A stretch of 64,000 nucleotides of DNA. Source: Polytrichum commune (Eukaryota > Streptophyta > Polytrichopsida > Polytrichales > Polytrichaceae). The notes below the pieces were generated by a model that was given only the letters and a program-made list of their open reading frames with translations, did not search any database and had not been told where the DNA came from. The stretch's first letter is position 1, and each line of letters opens with the position of its first letter. Positions 11,210 through 24,653 of this stretch are shown piece by piece. The DNA is taken from assembly GCA_950295325.1 (NCBI GenBank), contig OX485807.1, forward strand, positions 19,315,666-19,379,665. The letters run 5' to 3'. The translations under genes and the position numbers were made by a program.

Positions 11210-12890
11210 TATGTTGGCTCGGCATTCGTGGTGGCTACATAAACTGGTCCATTTAGGAAGGTGAAAACGCATCGAACTATTTTATAGCCTAAAAAAGAAT
11301 GTTTTCAAGTAATAAACTCCATAAATGGCACCGTAGTCCTCAAATTAGTTTAAGGTAGAGGTTGTGTAAACCAATGTTGGATCAATATCATTTTTTTTAA
11401 AACCATTCAAGCATCTATAATGAGAATTTTACATTTTTGATATCATTCGGGTTTGTTTACCATGCAAGAACCTTCATACCTAGGTAAAATCACCCTAGCA
11501 TCACTATAGTTTAGAATTATATTGACCCAAATAATAAACTGGGTACACAAAGATTCTCTCACCTTGACATACCCGCCAAACAACAATATTTGATTGGTAT
11601 TATAATTTTGATACACATAAGTATGTTCTTTGATACCATTATTGATGTTGATTATGAATACCATGCACTTGCCTATATACCGGTTCGACATTGATTTATA
11701 CCAACCCTATAAGCCACCTCAATACTTTGTTGGTTGAGCCTATTTTTGGAATTCAAGCCACCTCACTACTTTGTTCCAAATTGGATTGAATCCGCAAAGA
11801 AAAAAAGCTTGAGTAACTCAAAATTGTGCTTTGCAAAAGGAGTAGTATTTGTTCAGCAGGGAGAAATTGCATCCATCTATGACAAAGAAATAGACACATT
11901 GGAGAATACAATCCTTAAAGTAACACATCCATCGCCATCTAGTGCAAACATGAGATTCTTTGGTTGTAACCACTTTGAAATTATAAATAGTGTCCTAGAT
12001 ACTCCCGTAGATTGGAACACATGAGTAACCCATCATTTGACGAAGAAGATATTGAGGAGGCTCTAGACATATTGTCGTTCTCCATAAAGCACTTTGACAT
12101 TGATCCATAAATGAAAAGAATTACTGAAAGAATACTTTTATGTGTCAAGATTCATGATATGAATGTGACCCTCCTTGTTACTACAACAATTGTGTTAGCA
12201 AAAGTCTAGAGGACACATAGATATAAGATTTTCCACACTCTATGATGATGCTACTAGTGATGTTGTTGACACCGATCCAAACATATCTAGTTCGAAGTTC
12301 TACGTCAAGACTATAACTAAGAAGAACATCCTCAGGTATTGTAGATCCATATTATCCATATAACATGATTTTGATTACAAAGGATCTGAAACAAGATAGA
12401 AAACACGATTCTGACACTACTATTGTTGAGTCAAATGAAAGAATGGGTCCATACTTGGGACCCAAACAAGTAAAGCAGGAGCCAAACATGGTAGATTCAT
12501 TTTGGAGCATTTCAGCTATCATGGCCAAAATTTTGTCATTAGACATTGACTGAACTCCGAATTGAATCATATGCTAAGAATAGCTATTGTGAAATTTCTG
12601 TACATTTCATTGGAAGTTCCAATGTCACGTGGAAGGAATTTGTCACGAGTTCTGTATTTATGTTTTCTAGAAATCGGGGTCATAATTAGTGTGTAAAAGG
12701 GTCAATCAAGGCTGATGCTCCTGCTAAAAATTAGGTAATGATGTCACAAGATGTGTGGGTCATCTGTGAATAAAATGTCACTCTACTATGTAGCTTTGTG
12801 ACCGGAAATTGCAGAAGTTAGATGCAGCATGAACTGATTTCAAATCATCATGCAGTATAGATTGAGTAATTTGTCCCTCCTGCTTCACCA
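11210..12890. other. Degenerate repeat DNA
   Basis: Bases 11500-11680 are similar to 17630-17790 in the same orientation (TGACCCAAATAAT, then GTTCTTTGATACC, then ATGTTGATTAT). The 96-codon open frame at 11734-12024 has no recognised domain. It is probably decayed transposon coding DNA of unknown class. Confidence 0.4.
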
Positions 12891-12899
12891 ATTCTCACA

Positions 12900-13140
12900 C
12901 ACGCATTTTTCTTCATACTTTTTGGAGCTCAAGTGATAATCTTGTTCATTATCCAAGCAACGATTAGCGAGCTCGTTAAATGGTCGTATATGTCCTCCAA
13001 GCATGTTGGTTGTTGAGCTTAGAATGGTTGATTCATGTTGAGCACATAGTCTAATTTCATTTAATGACATATGTTTTGGGTGTCCGTTCTGAAATCCACG
13101 CATAACCACACACTGCTCAAATGTATAGAAATATGATTAA
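12900..13140 (+). repeat. Dispersed repeat B
   Basis: Family B copy with TTGGAGCTCAAGTGATAATC, CATTATC, GAAATCCACGCATAACC and ACACTGCTCAAATGTA. Confidence 0.65.
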
Positions 13141-14579
13141 GCATGGCAACGGAGTAACGCCAACATATGTTAGCAGATGAATAGGAGCAAATCAAGTTCT
13201 TCTCCGAAACAAATATGGTTAGGTGAGGGACTACAAGTGCGAAAGTTGGGGTTGGTGGGGAAACTAGGGGGAGGTGGCAGGCATGGAGCTAAGGTGGCAA
13301 CATAGCATGCGCAATAGGACAAAGTAGGACAATTTATTTAAAAAGATTAGGAAATTTCCTTCTCTTTCTTGAAGCCCTCTATGTGGACATGGTGGCAAGT
13401 CTTTGGGGGGGAGGGGGGGGCGCTTGTGAGCATGGGCATGGGCATGGGCATATGGTTGCATGGGTGCATGAGTGTATGGAGTTGGGTTCATCCACAATAT
13501 CAATTCATATAAACATGTGCAACGGGTTGGGGCAACACAAGACTTCCAAGCTTGTAAGGTACACTAGAACTCAAGAATGTTGACAAAATACCAAGTAAGA
13601 AGGTTCCACAACATAAACTGACAACATAAGGCCCACAAACCTAGATGGAGTTGGACCTAAAGCTCCAACAACTTTTACAATCCTATTTACTTATAGATGT
13701 ATATATTCGCATAGCAATAAATGAAAGCATCCCTCCATGCGCATGAGTCACTATAGAACTTTGAATAAATACATATGGTACACCAAGAGCAAAGGAATCT
13801 CAAGCTACACAATAAGCAACAAGAGGTGACATCTAACTTGAAATTTGGGGGCATATAGTGACATATATACTATACAACAGACAACATGGTGGTGGTAGTG
13901 GTCATTATCCAATTGTTCTTCATTGTTGTCCACTGGTGCATATAGGTGGGGGACCACAGGTGCATCAGGCCGGGACGGCACATGTCAAACTACACTAACT
14001 AGGGTCATTAGTGCGACTAACAATACTTTCTCTAACATTTCAAAATATCTATAACACTCAATTCTACTATGAGAGTATATGTAATATTGGACCAAGATGA
14101 CTAGGGAAAGTAGGAAGATACACATTCACACGGCTCCACGTGTCTCCAGATGTCAAAATGTGAAATTGATTTGATCTTAGTAACTAGGAACCACGAGTCA
14201 ACGCAATAAGTTAGTTTGTTCAAAATGTCACACTAATGGCCTTATTTGGTGTAGTGACATACGATGAGCCTTGGTTGCAAGCGCATGGCCCCACGAAAAT
14301 TGGTGTAGAATTTAACGGTAGATAGAAGTTACCTGTTGGAATTAACCAAGAAAGTAGAAGTCAATAAGAAAGGATAAGGGTTAGTAGTAACAAAGGGATC
14401 AAATGAGGACAAGGGATCGAGTGTGGGATTGAACAGTGTCAAGTGTGACCAATTGTTGTGGAAGTCTTGTGGGTGGTTTCCATTTTGAATAAAGGAGTGA
14501 GGATGTTGTTGGGAACCCTTACCGTGAGAGAGTTGGGCATTGCTTGAACCGATTCTATGCTTGCTTTCCAGCATAGTTC
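13141..14579. other. Intergenic with low-complexity runs
   Basis: No gene recognised. A guanine-rich run lies at 13407-13420, and a hexamer tandem (GGGCAT, about four units) at 13433-13455. Confidence 0.5.
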
Positions 14580-15100
14580 CTTCTTAGTACATCCTCTTGT
14601 TTAGAGGCCATATCATTCTATTACATATCTATAAACCTTCCAAAACCCGGGAGGGTGGGTGGGACCATCCCTCTTGATCACAACATTGCAAGATTACTTC
14701 TAAGTATTTTCAAAATGTCTCTACTTGGTATGTGTCTAAAGCATTACTAAAACCTTTGAGTATTCACACCACTAAGGTTGTAAGCTTTTCTACCCTTAAG
14801 TGAAATAATGCATAACATATCCGATACATATCAAGTCACTATCAAACGAGTAAGTGCCTCTTATTCAATAAATACTTCAAGTTTCATTCACAAGTAAAAA
14901 AAGGCTTTGTAATAAGCCTTGCACACACAATATTTTTGCATGAAGATGAAATACAAAACTTAAGATGGCCGTCCAAAATGTGAAGGGTCTGCCTCACCTA
15001 TGCCCATGCCACCAACCAAATCCAAAGAGAGGGTTAGTAATGTACACGAGGTGAATAACAGCAGAACCCAATTGTTATCTATGTCACACAAATGAATACG
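14580..15100 (+). repeat. Dispersed repeat D, copy 1
   Basis: Landmarks are GAGGGTGGGTGGGACC at about 14650, then GAAGGGTCTGCCTCACC and AATAACAGCAGAACCCA near 15060. The same order recurs at 15480-16090, and inverted at 35395-36010. The class is unknown; an LTR-element fragment is possible. Confidence 0.7.
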
Positions 15101-15479
15101 GTAAAATCATATGGTTTGTATCTAAGAATACTTAAAAATATTAAGTACTCTACTTGTTCTTTGGCCATTTGAGCTTAGTGTGTAACAATATTGAGGCCGG
15201 TAGTGTACACCTTCCACAAGTCCTCACTAACTTACACTAATCCGAGAAGTTACTTAGGGTAAAACTGCATAAGCGGTTTTTAACCTTTGAAAGGAGGCCT
15301 CAATGCTTCCTCACCCTTCATATATGATTAGGTAAATGCTCTCATCCGTAGATTCTTAGTATAAGATCTATGGTTGAAAACAATTAGGTAAAACTTACTT
15401 AGCCCTAGAACACTAAATTCATTAGGGTTATGTTTTTATACCAAATCTGTTCATCTACGACACAGTAATAACAAGAGAG

Positions 15480-16090
15480 AGGGAGCTAACTTTTCAAAAC
15501 TTGTACAAAGTTTGAACTTCCTCTTTTCATAGGCCAAATCCTTCAATTTCTTCCTCTTTGCAATACAAGGGTGGGCGGGTGGGAGCATCTTCAAGACCCT
15601 CTCTATACATGTTTCATGCCTTTTTCTATTTGATAGTATAGTACCACCTTGCATAATAGAGTCATTTGCCTAATGTCTCATAGTATGTGTTGTACTACAC
15701 ATATATATACTTTGCATACCTACTTTGCCTTGCAAGAATACATGCCTTATTTGGATTTTTTGCTATCATATGGTATTCATCTCCTCATGAATGATTTTAA
15801 CTATCCCATGCTTTGGAAGCTAATTGCCAACCTTCTTGCCTCCTTATCAAGTACATCTAACTATAACACCACATGTATGTTGTACTTACTAAGGAGAAGT
15901 ACCTAGTAACCTCAACCAAATTTTGTGCATAAAATGTCATAATCACAATACATCACTGCATTGATTGTGTGAAGGGTTTGCCTCACCTGTGCCCATGCAA
16001 CCAACCAACAAACAATTGAGGATTAGTTACGTACACGAGGTAAATAACAGCAGGACCCAGTTGTTATCCATGTCACACACACTTGGTTCA
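15480..16090 (+). repeat. Dispersed repeat D, copy 2
   Basis: Contains TTGAACTTCCTCTTTTCA, ACAAGGGTGGGCGGGTGGGA and later GAAGGGTTTGCCTCACC and AATAACAGCAGGACCCA. Spacing matches the inverted copy at 35395-36010 almost exactly, about 480 bases between landmarks in each. Confidence 0.75.
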
Positions 16091-17629
16091 TTTCAAATGC
16101 ACCAAAATATTTCAACCTCCAACACTCATTGTAAAACAACATATGGGTGTTCAAACATGTTCTTTTGCCATGATTGGGTTACTCCAAGTAGAAAACTCCT
16201 CTTGGTGATGACCCCTAGTTACTCTTACTTCAAGCACGTATCTATTACCCTTATGTGTATACCCAGAGCTCGCCGCACCTCTCACTTGCGTGAATGGTAA
16301 GAAAGAGATATTTTTTAGGGTTAAGGGCTTATATTGTAGTACTTACGTATGGTAAGTTCTCGTAACCCTATTTTTACTTCATTCATTTGTATCTCTGTTA
16401 CATCCGTTCCATGGTAAGTACGACTTCTTTCCATGTGTGTAGATATAGTATTATCAAAGTTTATATCATTTGTTTTACATAAGAGACCTTCGCTAGGTCT
16501 ATTAATGTAAAAGTTTAAGCTTGAATTTTTATGTAACATGGCATTAGTCAAGAACTATAACTAGAGAGAGAGAGAGAGAGAGAGAACCGGTAGCTGCAAT
16601 GTATAAGGAAGTAACCAAGAGCATGGATAGAATAGTTAGATCAATAGCAAACTAGTATTGGGACTCTAACCCATAATCTACTAAAATGGATATTGACAAT
16701 TACAAAAGTGGTGGGTCTACCAGTTGCGTGACTAGTAGAACGTAGTAATCTAATTGTCATGCCATAACCCATAAGTTAACCGGTAGAAGGAAGATTGGGA
16801 GGTTGGAAGCTGGTAAGGATACTTCAATTGCTTAGGGTAAAAGGGAGTAATTCTTTGACAATAATAATACCATGATAATACCAAGGGGGGTTTATCTAAG
16901 ATTCAAGTAAATATGGACAAAGGACAAAATACTCGTCTAAAAATAGTCATGCATTCGAGGGGAATGTTTTTCCGCCGTCAACATGCGCACATTGCAAGAA
17001 TATTATTTGGGGAAAGACACCCAACAAAATATGGCAAAACTCCAATCATACATACATTAAGAGGCAATGGGGTGAAATACTCACTCTAGATGTGTATCCT
17101 TCACAAATCACATAATGTACATGCTACTAAAACGTGCTACAACAAGAGATGCAATCTACATCTAATGTTGATATCTGTCGTTTTCACCATAGAGTCCGCC
17201 GATACAAGTGCACAAATACATTTTGATTATGTATGAATTTCATGTATAAATATGAATTTATAGAAACCCCAGATTTTGCCCAAAATATGCATACGAAGTT
17301 GAGTTAAATGGGTTTATAAGTAATTTTGGATATATCCCAAATTTATATTTTTTTGGTTACCTTGATTCTATGGGCGGATCCATCATTACAATCTCGATAA
17401 ACCTAAATTTTATGGTATATGTGCAAATCCTCGATGGTTACTTGGATGTTATGATATTGAAATATCGAGAAAAAATAATAATTTATCTCTCAATGTTAAA
17501 CATGTATAATCAAAACATAATGAAATAACTTCTACCATTTTACTATCATCATTGCAAGTTCTATCGCAAGATCGTAGATACAATACAACATGTTGTAATT
17601 TATAAACATGTTTATATCAATATGGCCTA
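16091..17629. other. Intergenic, AT-rich, with a GA microsatellite
   Basis: No gene recognised. A GA dinucleotide run lies at about 16563-16585. Confidence 0.5.
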
Positions 17630-17790
17630 GAATGGTACTGGCCCAAATAATTAGGTATGCAAAGATTATACCCCTTCAGATACCACCAAATACATTATAT
17701 CATTAGTTGATTGATATTACAAGTTTGATAGCCATGGGTAAGTTCTTTGACACCGTTGTCAATGTTGATTATCGGTGGTATGATCAAAAT
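17630..17790 (+). repeat. Repeat G, second copy
   Basis: Similar to 11500-11680 in order and orientation, with GGCCCAAATAAT, TTCTTTGACACC and AATGTTGATTAT. Confidence 0.6.
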
Positions 17791-18239
17791 CATACCAACT
17801 TTCAAAATAACTATATTTAACTACATATATTTTCAATACATTTTAGGGAACAATTATAGTTTTTTTTTTAATTGGAGAAGTTTGCCTCTTGATTTGGTTC
17901 ACTTGAGGGTCTTTGATATGCTCAGGCCATCGAGGATCATCAAGAAACACCTTTATACGATCACTCACAGGGTTGGGCTCTGGAACAACCTCCAATGCAT
18001 GTACACCACCAACACAGATAACACACTAGTGACACTACAACACTACAACAAAATTTTGTGAACATTTTGCGCTCAACTTTATTAACCAGATATATATAAC
18101 TATAGCTAACTAGATTTTTGGCAAACCAAATTTAGAACAACTATAGCTAACTACTTTTTTTGGCAAGTCAAATCATGAACAACTATAATTACGAAAGGCG
18201 ACTAGTTAACTAATAGTTTAATTGGTTGGTTAGTTGTCC

Positions 18240-18470
18240 AAGGTTTGAACAACTTGTTCATTATCAAATTAAAGATTCTCTTTAGTTTTGAATGGTCACA
18301 TAGGTCCCCCAAATTATGTTGATTATTGAACACCTAGTAGTTTGAAAAATGTAAGCACGTAGTCCAACCTCTTTTGAGCGTTCATTTATAGAACTACATC
18401 CAACCACACACCACTTAAAATTAGGTGTCTATATCAAGAAGGTAATTGAATTAGGCCCATGCAACCTTGT
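18240..18470 (+). repeat. Dispersed repeat B
   Basis: Family B copy with TTGTTCATTATCAAATTA, TGATTATTGA, CGTAGTCCAACCTCTTTTGA, ACCACACACCACTT and TAGGTGTCTAT. Confidence 0.7.
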
Positions 18471-18604
18471 AGCTGACAACTTAAAATTATGTTTTGTAGT
18501 CAACTAGTGTGACCATAGAAAAAGAACAAAGTTGAGAAGAATTGATTTTAGAATGCATGAAATTATGTGCTATCAATAAAGTTATTTGTAAAGTAAAGGA
18601 GATA

Positions 18605-18990
18605 AAACCATGAATTTAGTCCCAAACCTTGGGTTTATGAGAACTAACATAAAGTCACCCAAAGTTTTCTTCATGCTTATATTACCATACACAAAGAGTG
18701 GTGTCGGGCTATTCAAATCCAAATTTCTAGGTTGTCCTTACTAGAATAGGTGGCCCAAACTAGTCTCGTCTAGGCCAATCCATGATTTAGGATAGCAGGT
18801 TCCATATGCATACCTTATTTTAAATCCTAAAATTCTCTCAAATTTTGAGAGGTGAGCAAAGGAAGTCCCAAAAATTTCACCCAACTTTCAAAATGGGCTT
18901 CAATGAGCTAACGAGCTCTTAATAGAAAGTTTTCTCAAAGAGGGATCAAACCCACGCTCCCATCCCTCTTTGAGGGACTTTACGTATAAT
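18605..18990 (-). repeat. Dispersed repeat A, copy 3
   Basis: Minus-strand copy with AAAGAGTGGTGTCGGGCTAT, TCACCCAACTTTCAAAAT, AGCTCTTAAT and the CTCAAAGAGGGATCAAACCC end. It lacks the 300-bp segment found in the 4290-5065 copy. Confidence 0.75.
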
Positions 18991-19459
18991 TCTAATATGG
19001 CCACAAGTCAATTGCAAGTATGCCAATGTGCAACTGGTGAGTTGATGAGGCGTAAGGAACACGTGATGATAGTTGAATTGGGTGTCACGAAATATGTGGA
19101 CAACAACTTAGGTTATGCGTATTCATTTGCAACATGAAGCTGTAGATGAGATGATTCCCAACGGCTTAAAGCTACTGGGCAGGGCATGGTGGGGTAAGGT
19201 CACAAGCACCCTCTTTATCCACTCCTTCGTTCCAATGTCCTCCTCACAAAACAATTTGGCCACAACATTCTGCATTCATAGTACACATATTTCACTGCCT
19301 TTGTGAAAAAGAAATAGAAAACAAATTATTTATACATGGAGGGGCAGTGCTTTTTGTCTGCGACCAGGAGAGAGTTCTGGCCACAGAAAAAGAAAAAGAA
19401 ATCCACCCGTCCAATGCATGCGGGCCATGAATGGAAACAACTGACCTGTAGTTCCAAAT

Positions 19460-19600
19460 GAACCAGTAGAGTTTGATATAATAACCTTCTGAAGTTCAAG
19501 ACTTTCAGGAAAATTACAAATCCTGTTAAGAGGACTCTATGTAATATGCCTCAAATTAGTGAAGGAAAACTAGAAGATCACATGTGAACGGTGGGCCTTG
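19460..19600 (+). repeat. Dispersed repeat H, partial
   Basis: Contains GAAGTTCAAGACTTTCAGGA, AAGAGGACTCTATGTAATAT and CCTCAAATTAGTGAAGGAAA. It matches 36770-37110 and the sequence flanking the MITE at 26563-27055. Confidence 0.65.
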
Positions 19601-19729
19601 GAATTGTGGTGTTGGAATAGGGTGCTTCTACCTTATGTGTCATAAAGTTTATTCATGGTCCTTGTTATGAAGTTTATTCATGGTCTTCATGAAGTGTCAC
19701 TTACTATTTGATCCACCGGTGAACCACTT

Positions 19730-19945
19730 GTTTAGTTTTGGATCAACCTAACACATAAATTCTCAAATAGTGGAGGGAACTTATCGCTGATGGAGTTGTA
19801 GAGCAGATACTCCAACACAAGGTGCGCCTCATTTTCAATGACATTGTCAGAGCAGAAGTGACATAATTTGTTATGTCTAGAGATGGGTATAGTCAGCCAC
19901 TGGCCAGTTTCAACGGCAAGTCTTTGATTCAAGGCAAGTTAACTA
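19730..19945 (-). mobile_element. LINE 3' coding fragment (zinc-finger RVT end)
   Basis: The minus-strand frame reads AVETGQWLTIP, RHNKLCHFC, NEAHLVLEYLLYNSI and KFPPLFENL. The ETGxW..IP, CxxC and E.H..L.C/Y..YNSI pattern is the typical end of a non-LTR reverse transcriptase ORF. Diverged copies in the same orientation lie at 27395-27550, 28110-28300 and 29120-29230. Confidence 0.8.
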
Positions 19946-20727
19946 ATTGGCAACAGAAATATAAATGGACCTGCAAAGGAGAAAAAGAGTAGTTTGTTAT
20001 CACCCTGCACCTGTGAAACCTATTTGAGCAGTCTTGTAAAACTGACTAAAATATGGACATTTGTAACAACAGGTACCACCTTCACACCCGTTCAAATTTG
20101 TTACTTACCTTCCAGCTTCCAAATGGCATTTAAAAAGTAATCTTGGAAAGTTCGTGACACAGAGCAAGTGCTTGTCATCAAGGGTCAAAGATGATACCAT
20201 CATCATGCGCAAAGTATGCTTTTACACTTACAAAACCCGCTTCAACTCATTAAAGAGCGGTGTTGAACAACTCTTAGTTACTAGCAACCAAGAAGTAAGC
20301 TTTTGACATGCATAGATTGATCCTACATAAATCCTAATGGCTACAACTAAATTGCAGCATCTGTCTAAAAGGGCCAGATGTCTGTTTCTTTCTATTCTTG
20401 CTTCCCGGTAGCCAACCAAAAACTCCACACAAAGTGTCTGCTACGGAGGAGAATCAAGAAGAATGATAATTCTCCGGTCAGCAGAACACCTCAGAATTCA
20501 TTCTACTCTGCAAAAAGTACAGCACAAATTCCCTTTCAACACATGTTGACAATTTCCATGTCTGTCGTGTTTGATTTACCTCCACGATGGCCCAGCCTGA
20601 TTTTGAGACTCCAGCAAACATCCAAGAGCAGCAAAAGAAAAATCAATCGCTGGTTCCAAAATCTTGCCTTGAAGTTCCAAAGTGCATATATACCATGCAG
20701 TTGGTTGGGTGGGTAAGCCTAAGATTT

Positions 20728-22752
20728 TTACTTCTCCACTTGCTTGTCAACTTGTTTGGAGCGGCGAGGCTTCTTGTTGGTCGAGGAGCTGCTACTGTGA
20801 CTGCTTCGATGTCTCTTGTGATGAACAACCTTCTTGGGAGTGAACAATGAGCGGAGGATCATAAAAGCCACAAGGAATGGGAACGCCAAAAGAGCCGCCG
20901 CCAAAAACCAAATCGTCTCCTTGGTGGCAAAAGATGTAAAAAGCTCGTGCCGAGCTAAAAATTCCTTCAAATTGCTCTGCACGCGTTCATGGTAGGTGTT
21001 AGCGGCCGTTAGAGCACGGCGATAGTGAGGTCCAGCTATGGTGTTCACTTTCTCAAGATGAGGGGCCACGAACGTCGACACCTGCTCAATGTATGGCCTA
21101 CATTTCTCCCTTGCAACCTGCACAAGATCAATAATTTTATCATATCAGGTTTTGACATATTTCCACATCATGTAAAGCTCAACAACAACAAAAACACAAA
21201 TTTAAAGTTGTTTAACTCAAACATAACTTGTGGCCAGAGGTTCGTTGTTTTGAAAATAACAACATCCATGTTTAGCAAGTTTCAGCATATTCTTAGAGGT
21301 TTGAGCAAAGAACATTCTATATGAGTCATTGTAGGTCAAACTCGTCTTCAATTCAAAATCAAATACTACCTTAGAGCATGCACCACAAGTGGAAAGAACT
21401 TATTGATATACAATAGAAGATATTGTATTAAAACGGCCAATGGACATATAATAAATTTCCATTGAGCCATAAGAATTCTCTATTGAACCTACATAAAAAC
21501 AATTTTCGAGCCATAAATATCATCATAATTTCAGATTAATGATATTTAGACTATCAGATCAATGGTCACTAGGAGCCTCTTCACTTAGCTGAGATGTCCA
21601 ACACTCTTCAGGTGGCTTACATTCAAGCAAATATATTTTAAATTCGATCTCAATTATAATCCATTAAAAAAACTGAAACCCAAAAGATATATTTCACCAG
21701 TAAACCTCCTGTGGTAAAATTATTCCTGGCCCTTCCAGTGGCATTCAAATCCAACAGAAAGAGTACTGATTTGACTTGAGTTTACCAATTTCAGAAATTC
21801 CAAATCACAGTTGAAAGCACAAAGGCATTTCATTATATTTTATTATTACCTGCACATACGGGTCCACCTTCTTCTGAACTGTCTCAACATGTGGGGCAAT
21901 GTAATCTCGTGACGCAACACCCGCCTTCTTCGCCGTCTTCAAATGGGGCGCAAGAGCGAGTGTAAGCTTCTGCCAATTCTCCCGGATCACAGGATTCACC
22001 TTCGAGTTGAAAGTGTCAAGGTGGGGTTTAATATACTCATGCACATCCCCGGCTTTCAATGAGGCCGACCTTTGAAGGTTTTTCACAACAGGCTCAGCAT
22101 GTGTAGACCAGTGAGACGATGCAGTTCTTTGAAGGGTTTCAGCATGGGTGGCAGCCCAAGGAGGCAACCACGCTTTGTGGGCCTCATCCAATTTCCTGGC
22201 CTTGGCTTCAGCTTCCGACTGCGCTTTCAGCATTGCGGCTTCTGCAATTTGCAACCCTCGCTCCGCTTTCTGAAGCCGAGTTTTCAGGTCTTCGAGTGCC
22301 TTCACCACCTTTTCCTTCTCGGACACATGCTTCAAGGCTGCTTCTTCAACCACTTTCGCTTTTTCCTCACTCGTTCTCGCCTCCACTTTCAACTTCTCAG
22401 CAGCTTCTTTGTATGAAGCCACTTGTTTTTCAAGCTCGCGGACCTTCGACTGTGCGATTTCTAGCTTCGATTCGGTGTCTCCTGCCGCACCCTGTTTGTG
22501 CGAGTGGAGGTTTTTGACTTCTGATTCCAAGCTCTTGATCCTGCTATCCTTTTCAGAGATCGACAAGTCCTTCGTCTTCAGCCCAACTTGCAGAAGTGAA
22601 ACTTGTTGTTTCAAGTCTGCAATTTCCTTCTGAAAGTCATGTTGTGTGGGTGCTGCTGATTCTACAACGCCTGCATCTCCATTGATCGATGTTGCCACAC
22701 TTAAAAATACGATGGCAAGGACCGGAAGGAGAAATGACCTTGAGGTAGCCAT
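20728..22752 (-). CDS. Signal-peptide coiled-coil protein with a C-terminal membrane segment
   Basis: Two exons, 22752-21850 (301 codons) and 21117-20728, joined in phase 0 by a GT-AG intron, give a 430-residue protein. Residues 1-25 form a signal peptide (FLLPVLAIVFLSVATSI). About 45-200 is a heptad coiled coil rich in Glu, Lys and Ala. Residues 200-380 hold repeats of APH(L/V)/KPHL-type segments and several Trp. A membrane segment (WFLAAALLAFPFLVAFMIL) follows near 380-400, then a Lys/Arg/His/Ser tail. The layout resembles plant proteins loosely named myosin-heavy-chain-related (Arabidopsis At2g24420/At4g31340, from memory), of unproven function, probably ER or endomembrane. A second in-frame ATG at 22773 would add seven residues. 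A possible acceptor just upstream suggests a 5'-UTR intron. Confidence 0.82.
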
Positions 22753-24524
22753 TTTTGATCCCTTTCTGAGCATCTGGGGCCAAGATTAATAAATCCCGTA
22801 ACCAGGGCGTGAAACTTGGTTCAGCTCCTATGTTGTTTGTCCTAGGAACCTAATTTCTGCAAAATGTGGCACAACAGATGAGGAATCAGAAATTTTCAGT
22901 ATAGAAATAAACAGAATGAATCCAATTCAACCTCCTCTTGTAACATTTCTTACAACGAGTTTAAAGTCAGACGGATTGAACTTAGAACAACGAAAACAAA
23001 ACACCAAAAGATCCAGGACATAACTAGAGGGCTTCAACAATCCCCATTTTCTCAATCACAAGATATGAGTTGGCTGTACATTCCAGCCTTGAAAACTTCA
23101 CAACTGGTAGCCCAAGAAATTCCAGAATTCAACACAGGAAAAACTGTAGAACTCAATACTAACACCACCATGTATTACATTGTCCAGTGCCCAAATTCGT
23201 TGCTTTGACTACTACTGTCAAATAAAGACCACTTCGTAAAGAGAAAGAATGCAAGACTAAAGCTTGTAACAGTGAGAACAAATATAAGTCATCAATTACA
23301 AAAAGAGAAGAAAATTACAAGACCTACATCCACAGGAAGAAATGTAATGCACCGAAACACAACCAAAGAGAGCCATCAAGTGTACTCAGAAAACACATGA
23401 GCGTATGCATAGCCACAAAAAAATAATACTTCTTTCATCTGCCATGGATGGCTAACAACCAGAGGTATTAAACCAGGTCCAGAAAATTGAAAAATAAACA
23501 TACAAACAAATGCTGTAAACACCACTTCTCAACAGTGAGAAAGTGTAAGACTAGATTCTCGAGTAACCCTTTTAAACGGTCAAACCACTTGTGAACAAGA
23601 GGCGTTAAGATTCAAGAATCTCTGCGGATGCATCAAATTGTGCAGACCACCCAAATAAAGAAAGATAATTCCCTCTAAAAACAAACTTATTGAGAAATCC
23701 TTTCAAAGGCGTGACCAACAAGGAGTGAGTTAACCCCTATGACCTATTATTGTTACTCCTAACAAGCTGGAGGGTTTGTTGAAGTCATCCTTTTGAAAAC
23801 GCACCCTCCCACAGAAACAGAGAACTGCGCTACGATCTACTCTCACCACCAAATCTTTCACCAAACTAACTTGCGATCTGGCACTCTCAAGTTAAAAAGT
23901 TGACACTTGAAACAAGGAGATCCAGGAGCCAACAACCAAAAACATTCACCACCAGAACCCCACATCTATAGATACTAACCTAGATCATCATCACCAACCC
24001 AGACTCCCCACAACCGAAAACCAAAACACACATCTTCGTACACACACACACACGCGCGCGCAGATGATGCCAACCTTCCCTTGTGGGGAAAAACACACTT
24101 AACCCTCCTCTCCCGAACTTGCGCCCCCCGAAACACCCAACATCATCGAAACTCAAACTTGAAATTTGCGCAAGTTGTCACTTAGTGTGGGTGGCGAGGT
24201 GAAGTGACACTTACCTCACCTATCATGCCAGAAGTGATGGTGATCTTGCTCCTCTCCCCCGGGGCTCCAACTCGTGTTGTTTGAAGTTTTATTTGTGAGT
24301 CCAGCCTAGTGTTACATTCGATACATGAGGAAGTCGTTGTACATGTGTAAGAATGTATCCTTGCAGTTAGAAAGGAAGAGTGATTTCTCCTTCCAGGCTC
24401 CGGACAGCCAGCAGCCCCCACAAGACGAAGCCAGAAGAACAAAGGAAGAAGACCTTGCAAGAGAAGACCCGAGTTTTGTTCGTATGTTCTTTTCCCCTCA
24501 GTTGTTGCGTCTAGAAGAAAGGGC
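22753..24524 (-). other. Upstream region of the coiled-coil gene
   Basis: Probably 5' UTR intron and promoter. No coding exon recognised. A CA run passing into a CG run lies at about 24040-24062. Bases 23913-23941 resemble 2970-3000 upstream of MOG1. Confidence 0.45.
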
Positions 24525-24587
24525 GACTTGGGTGACGTGGCGGAGATTGTATGGTTGGATCCGATCCTTGGAAGTCCACCGGCCACC
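24525..24587 (-). promoter_or_regulatory. Conserved upstream block shared with MOG1
   Basis: Minus strand: GGTGGAC, TCCAAGGATC, ATCCAACCAT and CCACGTC in the same order as 3488-3543. It is 1.8 kb upstream of the coiled-coil gene start. The ACGT core could bind bZIP factors, but a shared repeat is equally possible. Confidence 0.35.
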
Positions 24588-24653
24588 CACCCCACCTCAG
24601 CACTTCTAATTCATGTGAACTTATATTAAGTTTAGGGTTTGTCAAGGCACCTA

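Noticed and set aside
22072-22633. Plus-strand open frames opposite the coiled-coil gene
   Set aside because: Antisense shadows of a strongly coding exon with low stop frequency.
24030-24062. CA/CG run as a regulatory element
   Set aside because: Simple microsatellite with no supporting context.
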